Origin: CAVPWP01 sp050789285
GTDB taxonomy: Bacteria; Pseudomonadota; Alphaproteobacteria; Rhodobacterales; Rhodobacteraceae
Assembly (NCBI RefSeq): GCF_050789285.1
Contig: NZ_JBOUVX010000002.1
Span: 496,001-560,000, forward strand
Direction of reading: 5' to 3'
Length of the DNA: 64,000 bases
In this document: positions 35,485-51,489 of the stretch, in pieces
Layout: every line of letters starts with the position of its first letter
Position numbering within the stretch: the stretch's first letter is position 1
The notes under the pieces: generated by a model
The model's input: the letters and a program-made list of their open reading frames with translations, nothing else
The model's database searches: none
Told to the model about the DNA's origin: nothing
Program-made: the position numbers and the translations under genes

Positions 35485-36540
35485 TCAAAGGGTCGCGATG
35501 TGACGGTCGAATTCGGCCTTCGCGCGGCCCCAGACGCCCGCCTCCAGATCGCCAAGCGCCAGAAGCGAGGGCAGGAGTTGCCCGGCGAAATCCAGAGACG
35601 ATTCACGGGGAAGCATCGACGGCAGATTGTCAATCGCGGTGACGTCAAGCGGCGGATCGTCGTGCACGCGAAGCGCGGGCGCGTCCCATGTCGTCACGCG
35701 GTCATAGACCTTAATGGGCGAGAAGTCGCTGGTCGGATCGCAGGCGATGTCGCCGATCACGCGCAGCCTGCGCGCGGCCACGGGCGCGTCCCGGGGGACG
35801 AACACCGGCGTGCCGGGCCGGGCGAGGATGCAGTTGAGGAAGATCGTGTGCGACAGCACCTCGGGGAAAGGGCCGCCATGGGCGGTTTCCGCCATGTCCC
35901 ACTTTGTCACCGGGATGCCGATTGCGGCGCAAAGGTCGCTTGCCCCGGTGCCGACGCGGCCAAGCGCGCCGATCACGATGGCATCGGGGCTGGCGGACAG
36001 GTGCGGCGCGATCTCGGCCCGAAGCTCGGTCAGCATTGCCTCGGACGTCGGATAGGCGCCGACAGGACCGGCGACGCCGCCTTGCCGTTGCGCGATCCAG
36101 CACTTGGCCGCGACAGCAGCGCCGGCGAAGCCGGCCCAGTATCCGAAGGCAGCAACCCGTCGACCGGTGTCGTCGACCAGGTATTCAAGGTCGTAAAGCC
36201 TGCCGCCGCCGGCCTTGAAGCGGCCCAGAAGCACGCGGCCCGCGGGCTGCCCCTTGAAGGCGTGGCCGAACATGATGTGGCGATGCCTGAGCGGCGTTCC
36301 GTCTTCGGGCAGTTCCTTCAGGCCGAAGATCAGCGCGTCCTCCGGCGCTTCGGGCCAACTGCCTTCGGGGGCGATGGCGCATCCCGCCGCGCGGAAACCG
36401 TCGATGCCAAGGATGCGCGCGCGGCTGTCCTCGACGGTCACGCGGATGCCCTGGGCGATGAGCGCCGCCGCCCCTTCGGGCGTCAGACCCACCCGTTCCT
36501 CGTGCGCGCGGCTTTCCGCCCTTACCCAAAGATGCGTCAC
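35485..36540 (-). CDS. LYS1-type saccharopine dehydrogenase
   Basis: A 351-residue protein of the alanine dehydrogenase/LYS1 fold: WVRAESRAHEERVGLTPEGA at the N terminus, then MFGHAFKGQPAG and the block YPTSEAMLTELRAE. Saccharopine dehydrogenase (L-lysine- or L-glutamate-forming) interconverts saccharopine and an amino acid plus 2-oxo acid. I start at GTG 36540, which has GGAGG five bases upstream; an ATG at 36594 adds 18 basic residues without support. First gene of the pair. Confidence 0.85.
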   Translation of the reverse strand: MTHLWVRAESRAHEERVGLTPEGAAALIAQGIRVTVEDSRARILGIDGFRAAGCAIAPEGSWPEAPEDALIFGLKELPEDGTPLRHRHIMFGHAFKGQPAGRVLLGRFKAGGGRLYDLEYLVDDTGRRVAAFGYWAGFAGAAVAAKCWIAQRQGGVAGPVGAYPTSEAMLTELRAEIAPHLSASPDAIVIGALGRVGTGASDLCAAIGIPVTKWDMAETAHGGPFPEVLSHTIFLNCILARPGTPVFVPRDAPVAARRLRVIGDIACDPTSDFSPIKVYDRVTTWDAPALRVHDDPPLDVTAIDNLPSMLPRESSLDFAGQLLPSLLALGDLEAGVWGRAKAEFDRHIATL

Positions 36541-36620
36541 CCGATCCTCCGTCGTCTTTCGCCCGCGTTTGCCACGGATCGATCCGCGCCGCAAACACGT
36601 GGATTCCCACCGACGTTAAC

Positions 36621-36634
36621 TGAACGATCATTCA
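36621..36634. promoter_or_regulatory. TetR-operator-like palindrome
   Basis: TGAACGATCATTCA is a near-perfect palindrome (one mismatched pair) of the TGAA-N6-TTCA type bound by many TetR regulators. It lies between the divergent LYS1-type gene and the small-protein pair; TTGACG (36643-36648) with CACTAT 16 bases on is a possible rightward promoter just beside it. No TetR gene is in the window. Confidence 0.45.
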
Positions 36635-36682
36635 AAAATTAGTTGACGCATCTCTGGTGAATCGCACTATTGCTGCGCAAGC

Positions 36683-36982
36683 ATGTCCCGAAAGAAGACG
36701 ACAGTGGCCGCAACAGCCACACGGGAGGAGAAAGTGCCAAGCCTCGCCCGCGGCCCCGGGGATATGGTCTTGGTTCCTGCGCGTCTTGCGCGGAACCTTT
36801 TGCGGTACGCGGCGCACCCGTCTCATCGGGAAAGGGGATTCGTCATCTGGCAGACCTGGACCCGGGCCCAGACCCGGGCCGCGGTCCCCGACGAGGATGG
36901 GCGCAAGGGAAAGATCCGCGCGACGCCGGAACTCCGCGACCCGAAGGTGAACGAGATCCCGCAAAGGGCGGCCGCCGAATGA
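36683..36982 (+). CDS. Small basic hypothetical protein
   Basis: Unrecognised 99-residue basic protein (SRKKTTVAATATREEKV at the start; VNEIPQRAAAE at the end). Codons end in G or C at nearly every position in this frame, unlike the competing frame, so it is probably real. It overlaps the next gene by four bases (ATGA) and follows a possible promoter and TetR-like palindrome. Confidence 0.55.
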   Translation: MSRKKTTVAATATREEKVPSLARGPGDMVLVPARLARNLLRYAAHPSHRERGFVIWQTWTRAQTRAAVPDEDGRKGKIRATPELRDPKVNEIPQRAAAE

Positions 36983-37230
36983 CGTTGATCGGGCCGATCC
37001 TCTTCGCATTGGGCCTTTGCGTCTGCTGGGTGCTTGGGCGCCATGTCACGAAGGGCGACAGCCTTCTTGTTCCGCTTGCCTGCGCGCTTTTCGGGATCGC
37101 GGGGCTGATCACGGGCTTCCCCGACCTCTGGACCGACAGCTTCGTCTGGGCGCTTCTTGTCCTTGCGGCCTATGGTGCGGTTGGGTCGATCGTCTTTCGC
37201 GCCGGGCGCGCGGCTCGGGGAAAATCCTGA
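36979..37230 (+). CDS. Small membrane protein
   Basis: An 83-residue hydrophobic protein with three likely membrane segments (about 2-19, 30-47 and 52-74) and a basic C-terminal tail. No family recognised. Start ATG 36979 overlaps the stop of the preceding small gene, so both belong to one transcript. The frame runs open upstream to 36670 but codon use there is wrong for coding. Confidence 0.65.
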   Translation: MTLIGPILFALGLCVCWVLGRHVTKGDSLLVPLACALFGIAGLITGFPDLWTDSFVWALLVLAAYGAVGSIVFRAGRAARGKS

Positions 37231-37455
37231 TGAGCCTGGTCCGACGTCCCCCACGTCACCGCTGCCGTCGAAGACCGCCGGAGGGCCAAGGAAGTCACCG
37301 GCGTGGTTGAGAAGCTGTCCGGGAACTATCGGGGCCAGCCCCTTCTGGGCGGCAAACCTGAGGCGTGATCAGCCGGTGTGCTGGCGCTGGGCGAGTGTCT
37401 GTGCCGCCCGCAGGGCCTGTGCGCCCAGCGGATGATGGAACCTGCCTGAGACAGC
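37231..37455 (+). other. Gene-free stretch with a possible reading-frame remnant
   Basis: A rightward frame ending at the TGA 37366-37368 reads EVTGVVEKLSGNYRGQPLL near its end, which looks protein-like but has no start codon or ribosome-binding site. It may be the tail of a decayed gene. I cannot identify it. Confidence 0.3.
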
Positions 37456-37746
37456 TCAGAACAGCCGGCCGACCAGCCCGATCGCGGCGAAGGCCGAGGC
37501 CGACAGAAGCGCCGCCGGCACGAAGGACATGCCAAGCAGCATCGCAAGGCCGCCGACGATGCAGAACACGGCGAAGGCCGTGGTCAGAAGCCGGCCGATC
37601 CGGTCGTCGCCGTGGGTGTCCCCCGACGGTGCGAACCAGCGGATCAGCCGGGGATCGGCGTCCCGGCGGCGCGCCGCATCCTCGCGAAACAGGCGGTCGG
37701 CGTCACGGCGCGACAGGCCGATGTCGAAGTCGTCGGTACGGGACAT
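37456..37746 (-). CDS. Small two-pass membrane protein
   Basis: A 96-residue protein with a charged N-terminal half (RRDADRLFREDAARRRDAD) and two hydrophobic helices (about 53-72 and 76-93) at the C terminus. GC-ending codons throughout support a real gene. No family recognised; stands alone between two scarred intergenic stretches. Confidence 0.6.
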   Translation of the reverse strand: MSRTDDFDIGLSRRDADRLFREDAARRRDADPRLIRWFAPSGDTHGDDRIGRLLTTAFAVFCIVGGLAMLLGMSFVPAALLSASAFAAIGLVGRLF

Positions 37747-38034
37747 GAACCACCACCATCCCCAAGGGCGTCATCGCACCTTTTCCCACGATTCGGGCTG
37801 GATCATGGCACGGAAAGGGCAGGAATCATCCACCGCACCCGCGCCATGCCTTGCCCGACAAGCAGGCCGACCTGCCAAAGCTTCGTGACTATCTAACCAA
37901 GCGTCTGTCGCTTGTTCGCCAGTCTTGGTCCTCCGTTTGTTACCCCTAACGGTGGACCAGTTCGGTGGGTGAGGCTGGATCGTGCCGCCGGGCAGTCTGC
38001 CCAACGACCGCAAGGTCATCGGCAGCCAGCGCGG
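37747..38034. other. Gene-free stretch, possible insertion-sequence scar
   Basis: No frame with convincing codon use crosses these 290 bases. The segment around 37935-38045 (GGTGGACCAGTTC and the following short frame ending GGCTACACC) has the feel of a decayed insertion sequence, but I cannot match it to a family. No promoter or terminator is clear. Confidence 0.3.
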
Positions 38035-38607
38035 CTACACCGGTTGAGCGGACCGCATGACCAGCCATTGCTGGCCAAATCGGGTGAACGCGCCGTTCTT
38101 CGCAAGACTTGCGACCAGCCGATCGACGGCAGTCTTGACGGGCAAAGCCCCGCCGTCGCGCCAAAGGTAGTCGTCCCCGGCGATGATCCCGTCAGCCCGC
38201 ACCTTCATCTGCGCCAACTCGATGTCCCGATCCACGAAAGGCGCGTGGTGATTGCCGTCGATGTAGATCCAGTCGAGATAGCCGTCGTCGAACGTCGCGA
38301 GCGCCGCTTCGGATCTGGCGCGATGGATGACAACGCGCGGGTCGTCCGCGAATCTGGTGCGGACGGCTGCGTGCATCTCATCCATCTTGCCGGAGTTCTG
38401 TTCCCGGCCGAAGCCTGTTCGCGGGAACTCAGGCATGAATTCCCACGGGTCGACGAGGTGAAGCTCCCGTGGCGCCGCGATGTCGAGAATGCGGGCGCTG
38501 AAGTCTCCTGCCCACACCCCGACTTCGGCGCCGCGCCCGCCTTTCGGCAGAAGGGAAAGAAGCTTGCCGCGATTGATGTCGCGCCGTGAATCCCCTGCCT
38601 CAGTCAT
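38035..38607 (-). CDS. Class I SAM-dependent methyltransferase
   Basis: A 190-residue methyltransferase of the Methyltransf_24 type: GAEVGVWAGDFSARIL is SAM motif I, HLVDPWEF the acidic end of strand 2, and LDWIYIDGNHHAPFVDRDIE the strand-4 block with a His typical of this group. Related proteins occur beside glycan or lipid modification genes, but here it is isolated between a scar region and the end of rpoC. Substrate unknown. Confidence 0.8.
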   Translation of the reverse strand: MTEAGDSRRDINRGKLLSLLPKGGRGAEVGVWAGDFSARILDIAAPRELHLVDPWEFMPEFPRTGFGREQNSGKMDEMHAAVRTRFADDPRVVIHRARSEAALATFDDGYLDWIYIDGNHHAPFVDRDIELAQMKVRADGIIAGDDYLWRDGGALPVKTAVDRLVASLAKNGAFTRFGQQWLVMRSAQPV

Positions 38608-38668
38608 TTCCGACCACTGTCACAAAAGCCCGCATGCCGTCGATTGTGCATGCGTGCAGCGCCAAAAG

Positions 38669-38692
38669 AAAAGCCCCCTTGCGGGGGCTTTT
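38669..38692 (-). terminator. Rho-independent terminator of rpoC
   Basis: Stem AAAAGCCCCC / GGGGGCTTTT with a four-base loop, followed on the minus strand by TTTTCTTTT, about 25 bases past the rpoC stop. Confidence 0.85.
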
Positions 38693-38717
38693 CCATCGTT
38701 CTTGGCCGTGCCGCGGG

Positions 38718-42965
<4,248 letters not shown>

Positions 42966-43011
42966 CTTGCGTCCTTAAATCTGAGGGTGGTGGAGGAGGG
43001 CGTGACCGCCC

Positions 43012-47145
<4,134 letters not shown>

Positions 47146-47275
47146 ATGCGTCTATACCTCTTGCATCGCAGATGCATGCGCCGTCGGGGGCCGGCGATGC
47201 GCCCGTGAAAGGGTGTTCCGATCAATCCCTGGCGGCCTTCCCACAGGCCGCCGCCCGATCTGCGAACCTCACCTT

Positions 47276-47318
47276 AGAAAGGGTCCCGTATCCGCCGTGC
47301 GGAGCAGGGGCCCTTTCT
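47276..47318 (-). promoter_or_regulatory. Hairpin in the rplL-rpoB gap (attenuator or processing site)
   Basis: AGAAAGGG-x-CCC (47276-47287) pairs with GGG-x-CCCTTTCT (47307-47318), an 11-bp stem broken by one mismatch with a GC-rich loop. No clean T-run follows on the minus strand, so it is more like the partial attenuator/RNase III site known between these genes in E. coli than a full terminator. The rest of 47146-47399 shows nothing else. Confidence 0.5.
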
Positions 47319-47399
47319 GAGACAGGTTCGGCGGGACCCGGAGTCGCCCGGATCCCGCCTGTTCATGCTGCGGGATGCGACCTGCGCATCCCGTGTTCC

Positions 47400-47783
47400 T
47401 TAGACGATCTCGACCTCGGCGCCAGCGCCGGTAAGCTTCGCCTTGATGTCCTCGGCCTCGCCCTTGGCAACGCCTTCCTTGACCTTGCCGCCGGCTTCCA
47501 CGAGGTCCTTGGCTTCCTTGAGGCCAAGGCCGGTGATCGCGCGGACTTCCTTGATCACGTTGATCTTCTGGGCGCCGGCGTTCTTCAGGACGACGTCGAA
47601 TTCGGTCTTCTCTTCGGCGGCGGCACCACCGGCGTCACCACCGGCGGCGGGGCCCGCAACCATCACGGCGCCGCCCGCGGCGGGCTCGATGCCGTATTCG
47701 TCCTTGAGGATGTTTTTCAGTTCCTGGGCTTCGAGAAGCGTGAGACCCACGATCTCTTCGGCAAGTTTCTTCAGATCAGCCAT
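47400..47783 (-). CDS. rplL: Ribosomal protein bL12 (L7/L12)
   Basis: The 127-residue stalk protein: N-terminal dimerisation segment ADLKKLAEEIVGLTLLEAQEL, an Ala/Gly-rich hinge around residues 38-55 and the C-terminal factor-binding domain ending GAGAEVEIV. I start at ATG 47783, where the L7/L12 family begins; an in-frame ATG at 47822 adds 13 non-family residues. Follows rplJ in the usual order. Confidence 0.97.
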   Translation of the reverse strand: MADLKKLAEEIVGLTLLEAQELKNILKDEYGIEPAAGGAVMVAGPAAGGDAGGAAAEEKTEFDVVLKNAGAQKINVIKEVRAITGLGLKEAKDLVEAGGKVKEGVAKGEAEDIKAKLTGAGAEVEIV

Positions 47784-47852
47784 TTCGGTTTTCCGTTCGT
47801 TAAGATGTGTTCCAACGCGCAAGGATCAACCCCACGCAGGACTCGACGGGGA

Positions 47853-48371
47853 TCACGCGGCTTCCGCGCGCTCCTCGATGGTCGACAGGATGCTCGCGAT
47901 GTTCGAAGCAGGCGCGCCGATCGCACCGGCGATGTTCGAGGCGGGCGCACCGATGCAGGACACGATCTGAGCGATGAGCTCTTCGCGCGACGGCATCGAG
48001 GCGACGGCTTTCACACCGGCCGGGTCAAGAGCGGTCTCGCCCATGGCGCCGCCGAGGATCACGAACTTGTCGTTGTCCTTGGCGAACTTGTCGGCGACCT
48101 TCGCGGCTGCGACAGGATCTTCCGAATAGGCGAGAACGGTCATGCCCGTCAGAAGGTCCGCCATGGCAACGCCAGGCTTGTCCTGAAGGGCGATCTTAGC
48201 GAGCTTGTTCTTGGCAACCCGAACGGACCCGCCAACGTCGCGCATGCGCGCACGCAGGTCCTGCATCTCGGCAACCGTGAGGCCTGCGTAGTGGGCAACC
48301 ACGACGACGCCAGAGCTTTCGAAGATCTGGCCGAGTTCCTCGACCACTTTCTCTTTCTGGGCTCTATCCAC
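47853..48371 (-). CDS. rplJ: Ribosomal protein uL10
   Basis: Stalk base protein of 172 residues with GTG start at 48371. DRAQKEKVVEELGQIFESSG opens it, and the C-terminal helix that binds L12 dimers is present. A curiosity is the tandem repeat GAPASNIAGAI/GAPASNIASIL near residues 141-161, common in alphaproteobacterial L10. Preceded by a long leader typical of L10 autoregulation. Confidence 0.96.
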   Translation of the reverse strand: MDRAQKEKVVEELGQIFESSGVVVVAHYAGLTVAEMQDLRARMRDVGGSVRVAKNKLAKIALQDKPGVAMADLLTGMTVLAYSEDPVAAAKVADKFAKDNDKFVILGGAMGETALDPAGVKAVASMPSREELIAQIVSCIGAPASNIAGAIGAPASNIASILSTIEERAEAA

Positions 48372-48702
48372 AGTTTCACTCCAAGTATGGAGGATCTCGC
48401 GACCCTCCGGCTCAGCTTCTTGCCGGGCGGTCGCCCGACAAACGAGTCCTTACGGGTCCGTCGCAATCTCGCCCCCGGACGTCACGGCGGACGACCCGAA
48501 GAAAATTGTCTGTTCCCGTCTCAGGCAGGATTTATGGGCACACGGCCCACCCACCGTCTCGGACGAAATGCCAAGCCCCCCGAATCAACGGGCGACCTGA
48601 CCGTGGCGTCTTAGGAGGTTTTCCGCACTGGGGCAAGGGCCCGGCCCGACACCCGCCGCGCCGCGGGCCGGCCCCCGCACCCGGCCCGGGTCAGAAACGC
48701 GA
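48372..48702 (-). promoter_or_regulatory. rplJL leader region, probable L10 leader
   Basis: No gene lies between rplJ and rplA. On the minus strand the block CCTGCCTGAGACGGGAACAG (around 48510-48530) resembles the conserved element of L10 leaders, where the L10-L12 complex binds its own mRNA, followed by several GC-rich stems before the rplJ GTG. Exact limits cannot be set by eye; a promoter may also lie here. Confidence 0.5.
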
Positions 48703-48726
48703 AAGGCGGGCCAGATGACCCGCCTT
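48703..48726 (-). terminator. Hairpin terminator/attenuator after rplA
   Basis: Stem AAGGCGGG / CCCGCCTT with an eight-base loop, followed on the minus strand by TCGCGTTTCTG. The weak T-run suggests partial termination between rplKA and rplJL. Confidence 0.6.
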
Positions 48727-48751
48727 CCGGTGTTTCCGATCGCCCGGTTTC

Positions 48752-49453
48752 TCAGGCGTTGCCGGTCGCGCTCGAGACGTCGACGCTCACGCCCGGACCC
48801 ATGGTCGAGGCAATCGACACCTTCTTCATGTAGGTGCCCTTCGCGCCCGACGGCTTGGCCTTCTGGACCGCGTCGACGAAGGCGCGCACGTTCTCGACCA
48901 GCTTGGCCTCGTCGAAGGACGCCTTGCCGACGCCGGCGTGGATCACGCCCGCCTTTTCGGTCTTGAACTGGACCTGACCGCCCTTGGCGGCCTGCACCGC
49001 ATCGGCCACATCCATCGTCACCGTGCCGACCTTGGGGTTCGGCATCAGGTTGCGCGGGCCCAGGATCTTGCCCAGACGGCCCACGACCGGCATCATGTCC
49101 GGCGTCGCGATGCAACGGTCGAACTCGATCTTGCCGCCCAGGATCGTCTCCATCAGGTCTTCGGCGCCGACGATGTCGGCTCCGGCAGCCTTCGCCTCGT
49201 CGGCCTTCGCGCCACGGGCGAAGACGGCGACGCGCACGGTCTTGCCGGTGCCGTTCGGCAGCGTGACCGTGCCTCGGACCATCTGGTCGGCATGGCGCGG
49301 ATCGACGCCAAGGTTCAGAGCGACTTCGACGGTCTCGTCGAACTTGGCGCTGGCATTCGCCTTCACCAGAGCGACGGCCGCCTCGACCGACAGGTTTTCC
49401 TTGCCGGCGAAGGCCTCGCGTGCGGCGCGGCTGCGTTTTCCGATTTTCGCCAT
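48752..49453 (-). CDS. rplA: Ribosomal protein uL1
   Basis: Complete 233-residue L1, forming the mobile stalk near the E site and repressing its own operon in many bacteria. Visible blocks are FDETVEVALNLGVDPRHADQ, NLMPNPKVGTVT and the C-terminal GAKGTYMKKVSIASTMGPG. It follows rplK by four bases. Confidence 0.97.
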   Translation of the reverse strand: MAKIGKRSRAAREAFAGKENLSVEAAVALVKANASAKFDETVEVALNLGVDPRHADQMVRGTVTLPNGTGKTVRVAVFARGAKADEAKAAGADIVGAEDLMETILGGKIEFDRCIATPDMMPVVGRLGKILGPRNLMPNPKVGTVTMDVADAVQAAKGGQVQFKTEKAGVIHAGVGKASFDEAKLVENVRAFVDAVQKAKPSGAKGTYMKKVSIASTMGPGVSVDVSSATGNA

Positions 49454-49457
49454 GGCT

Positions 49458-49910
49458 TTACCCCTTCACCTCGATACCCATCGACCGTGCCGAGCCGAGG
49501 ATGATCTGCATCGCGGCCTCGACGTCGTTGGCGCTGAGGTCCGGCATCTTGGCCTCGGCGATCTGACGCACCTGGGCCACCGTGACCGTGCCCGCGACTT
49601 CGCGGCCCGGCTTGGGCGAGCCCTTGGGGCGGTTGCGCTTGCCGACGGGCTTAAGGCCCGCGGCCTTCTTGAGGTAGTAGGACGCCGGCGGCGTCTTGAT
49701 TTCCATCGAGAAGGACTTGTCGGCGTAATAGGTGATCACGGTGGGACAGGGCGCGCCTTCATCCATCTCCTGCGTCTTGGCGTTGAACGCCTTGCAGAAC
49801 TCCATGATGTTGATGCCGCGCTGACCCAGCGCCGGACCGACCGGCGGAGAGGGGTTCGCTTTGCCGGCGGGGATCTGAAGCTTCAGCTTCCCCATCACTT
49901 TCTTGGCCAT
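49458..49910 (-). CDS. rplK: Ribosomal protein uL11
   Basis: A 150-residue L11, which binds the GTPase-associated region of 23S rRNA. The N-terminal KLQIPAGKANPSPPVGPALG and C-terminal TVAQVRQIAEAKMPDLSAND blocks are intact. Lies between nusG and rplA in the usual order. Confidence 0.97.
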   Translation of the reverse strand: MAKKVMGKLKLQIPAGKANPSPPVGPALGQRGINIMEFCKAFNAKTQEMDEGAPCPTVITYYADKSFSMEIKTPPASYYLKKAAGLKPVGKRNRPKGSPKPGREVAGTVTVAQVRQIAEAKMPDLSANDVEAAMQIILGSARSMGIEVKG

Positions 49911-50014
49911 TGGCCGTCTCCTTTCAACACCTCTCCGACGCGTCGGAGGGGCTTTGGTTGCCGTGGTCCGGATCGACGGGCGCGCCCGTCGATCCTCCCA
50001 CGCTCGGGCTCACG

Positions 50015-50548
50015 TCAGATCTGCTTGGAGACCTGCGTGAATTCCAGTTCGACCGGGGTTGCCCGGCCGAAGATCGACACCATCACCTTCAGGCGCTGGT
50101 TGTCGTCGTCCACTTCCTCGACCATGCCTTCGAAGTCCTCGAAGGGGCCGTCGTTGACCTTCACCTTCTCGCCGATCTCGAACGAGATCAGCGTGCGCGG
50201 GGCTTCCTCGCCCTCGGCGACGCGGCCGAGGATCGCCTCGACCTCGCCTTCGCGCATCGGCATCGGGCGGCCCTGCGGCCCAAGGAACCCGGTCACGCGG
50301 TTGATCGAGTTGATCAGGTGGTAGCCGGCGTCGGTCATCTCCATCCGCACCAGCACATAGCCGGGCATGAAGCGGCGCTCGGTCGTGACCTTCTTGCCGC
50401 GACGGATCTCGATCACCTCTTCCGTGGGAACCAGCACCTCTTCGATCTGGTCCTCGAGTCCGGCATCGGCGGCGGCCTGGCGAATCTGCTCGGCGACCTT
50501 CTTCTCGAAGTTCGAAAGCACGCTTACCGAGTACCAGCGCTTTGCCAT
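50015..50548 (-). CDS. nusG: Transcription termination/antitermination protein NusG
   Basis: The 177-residue protein has the NGN domain starting RWYSVSVLSNFEKKVAEQIR and the KOW domain at the C terminus with VKVNDGPFEDFEGMVEEVD. It links RNA polymerase to Rho or to the ribosome. It lies 105 bases upstream of rplK and 174 bases downstream of secE. Confidence 0.97.
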   Translation of the reverse strand: MAKRWYSVSVLSNFEKKVAEQIRQAAADAGLEDQIEEVLVPTEEVIEIRRGKKVTTERRFMPGYVLVRMEMTDAGYHLINSINRVTGFLGPQGRPMPMREGEVEAILGRVAEGEEAPRTLISFEIGEKVKVNDGPFEDFEGMVEEVDDDNQRLKVMVSIFGRATPVELEFTQVSKQI

Positions 50549-50722
50549 CCGTCTGTCCGTCCTTGCAAGCCGGCCGCATGGGGCCGGAATTCATCTGATA
50601 TCCGCGTCAATGGCGCCGTTTCAAAGATTCGAAGCCGGATTGTCGGGGAGTTGCGGCGCAATACGCGCAATTCCGTCGAAGTTCAAGAGGGCCGCAGCCC
50701 CGGCCGGCCGGCCGCGGATAGC

Positions 50723-50920
50723 CTAGCCGAAAAGCCCCAGGATCCCCTGAAGCCCCAGCCGGATCATCCAGTCGACGAGGAAGAAGAAGATCGCCGTCAG
50801 GATCGCCATGGTGAAGACCATGGCCGAGGTCAGCAGAACCTCTCGACGGTTCGGCCAGACCACTTTCGCGATTTCGGAGCGGACCTGCTGAACGAATTGA
50901 AGCGGATTGGTCGTGGCCAT
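50723..50920 (-). CDS. secE: Preprotein translocase subunit SecE
   Basis: A 65-residue single-span SecE: the amphipathic helix NPLQFVQQVRSEIAKVVWPNR-type block is followed by one membrane segment at about residues 33-55. It is the minimal form usual outside the enterics. First gene of the nusG-rpoC cluster; the 174 bases between it and nusG hold no gene. Confidence 0.93.
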   Translation of the reverse strand: MATTNPLQFVQQVRSEIAKVVWPNRREVLLTSAMVFTMAILTAIFFFLVDWMIRLGLQGILGLFG

Positions 50921-50999
50921 CTGCGGGTCCTCTCGGGCGGTCGTCTCGGGTCCTGACGGGCGAAATACGCATTTCGCCCGGCCTCTTCAAGCGGTCAGC

Positions 51000-51022
51000 A
51001 AAAAGCCGCCCCGCGGGGCGGC
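51000..51022 (-). terminator. Terminator after rpmJ
   Basis: Perfect palindrome GCCGCCCC-GC-GGGGCGGC (51005-51022) followed on the minus strand by TTTTT; it isolates rpmJ from secE. Confidence 0.85.
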
Positions 51023-51047
51023 CCTGCCTGTTCCGCCCAGGGACGGA

Positions 51048-51173
51048 TCAGCCCTGGCGGGCCTTGTAGCGCCGCTGCGTCTTGTTGATCACATAGACGC
51101 GCCCCTTGCGCCGGACCACGCGGCAGTCGCGATGGCGGCTCTTGAGCGAACGGAGCGAGTTCCTGACTTTCAT
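51048..51173 (-). CDS. rpmJ: Ribosomal protein bL36 (long, alternative form)
   Basis: A 41-residue L36: MKVRNSLRSLKSRHRDCRVV then RRKGRVYVINKTQRRYKARQG. This is the longer paralogue type with KVRNSLRSLK at the start, which keeps only one of the usual zinc cysteines. It is a single-gene unit, closed by a strong terminator and preceded by tRNA-Val on the same strand. Confidence 0.93.
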   Translation of the reverse strand: MKVRNSLRSLKSRHRDCRVVRRKGRVYVINKTQRRYKARQG

Positions 51174-51252
51174 CGGTCTCTTCCTCGGGTCGCGGCGCCT
51201 GCGCGCCTGCAGTTTCGGTCTCGTGCCGCGCGGGAAGCGCGGCGGTGGTCGG

Positions 51253-51327
<75 letters not shown>

Positions 51328-51489
51328 GTCGGCCGTCTCCGGCCATATTTCAACCAGCGTTCAAACGAACAAGACGCGAGGTTGCCCCCGCGCCGGTCGG
51401 TGGGTCTATAAAAGACCGCATCGGACACTGCAAGGGGTTTTGGCCGGCGCGAAGATCGCGCTATGTTATCGACGAGGGACGGAACGCCG

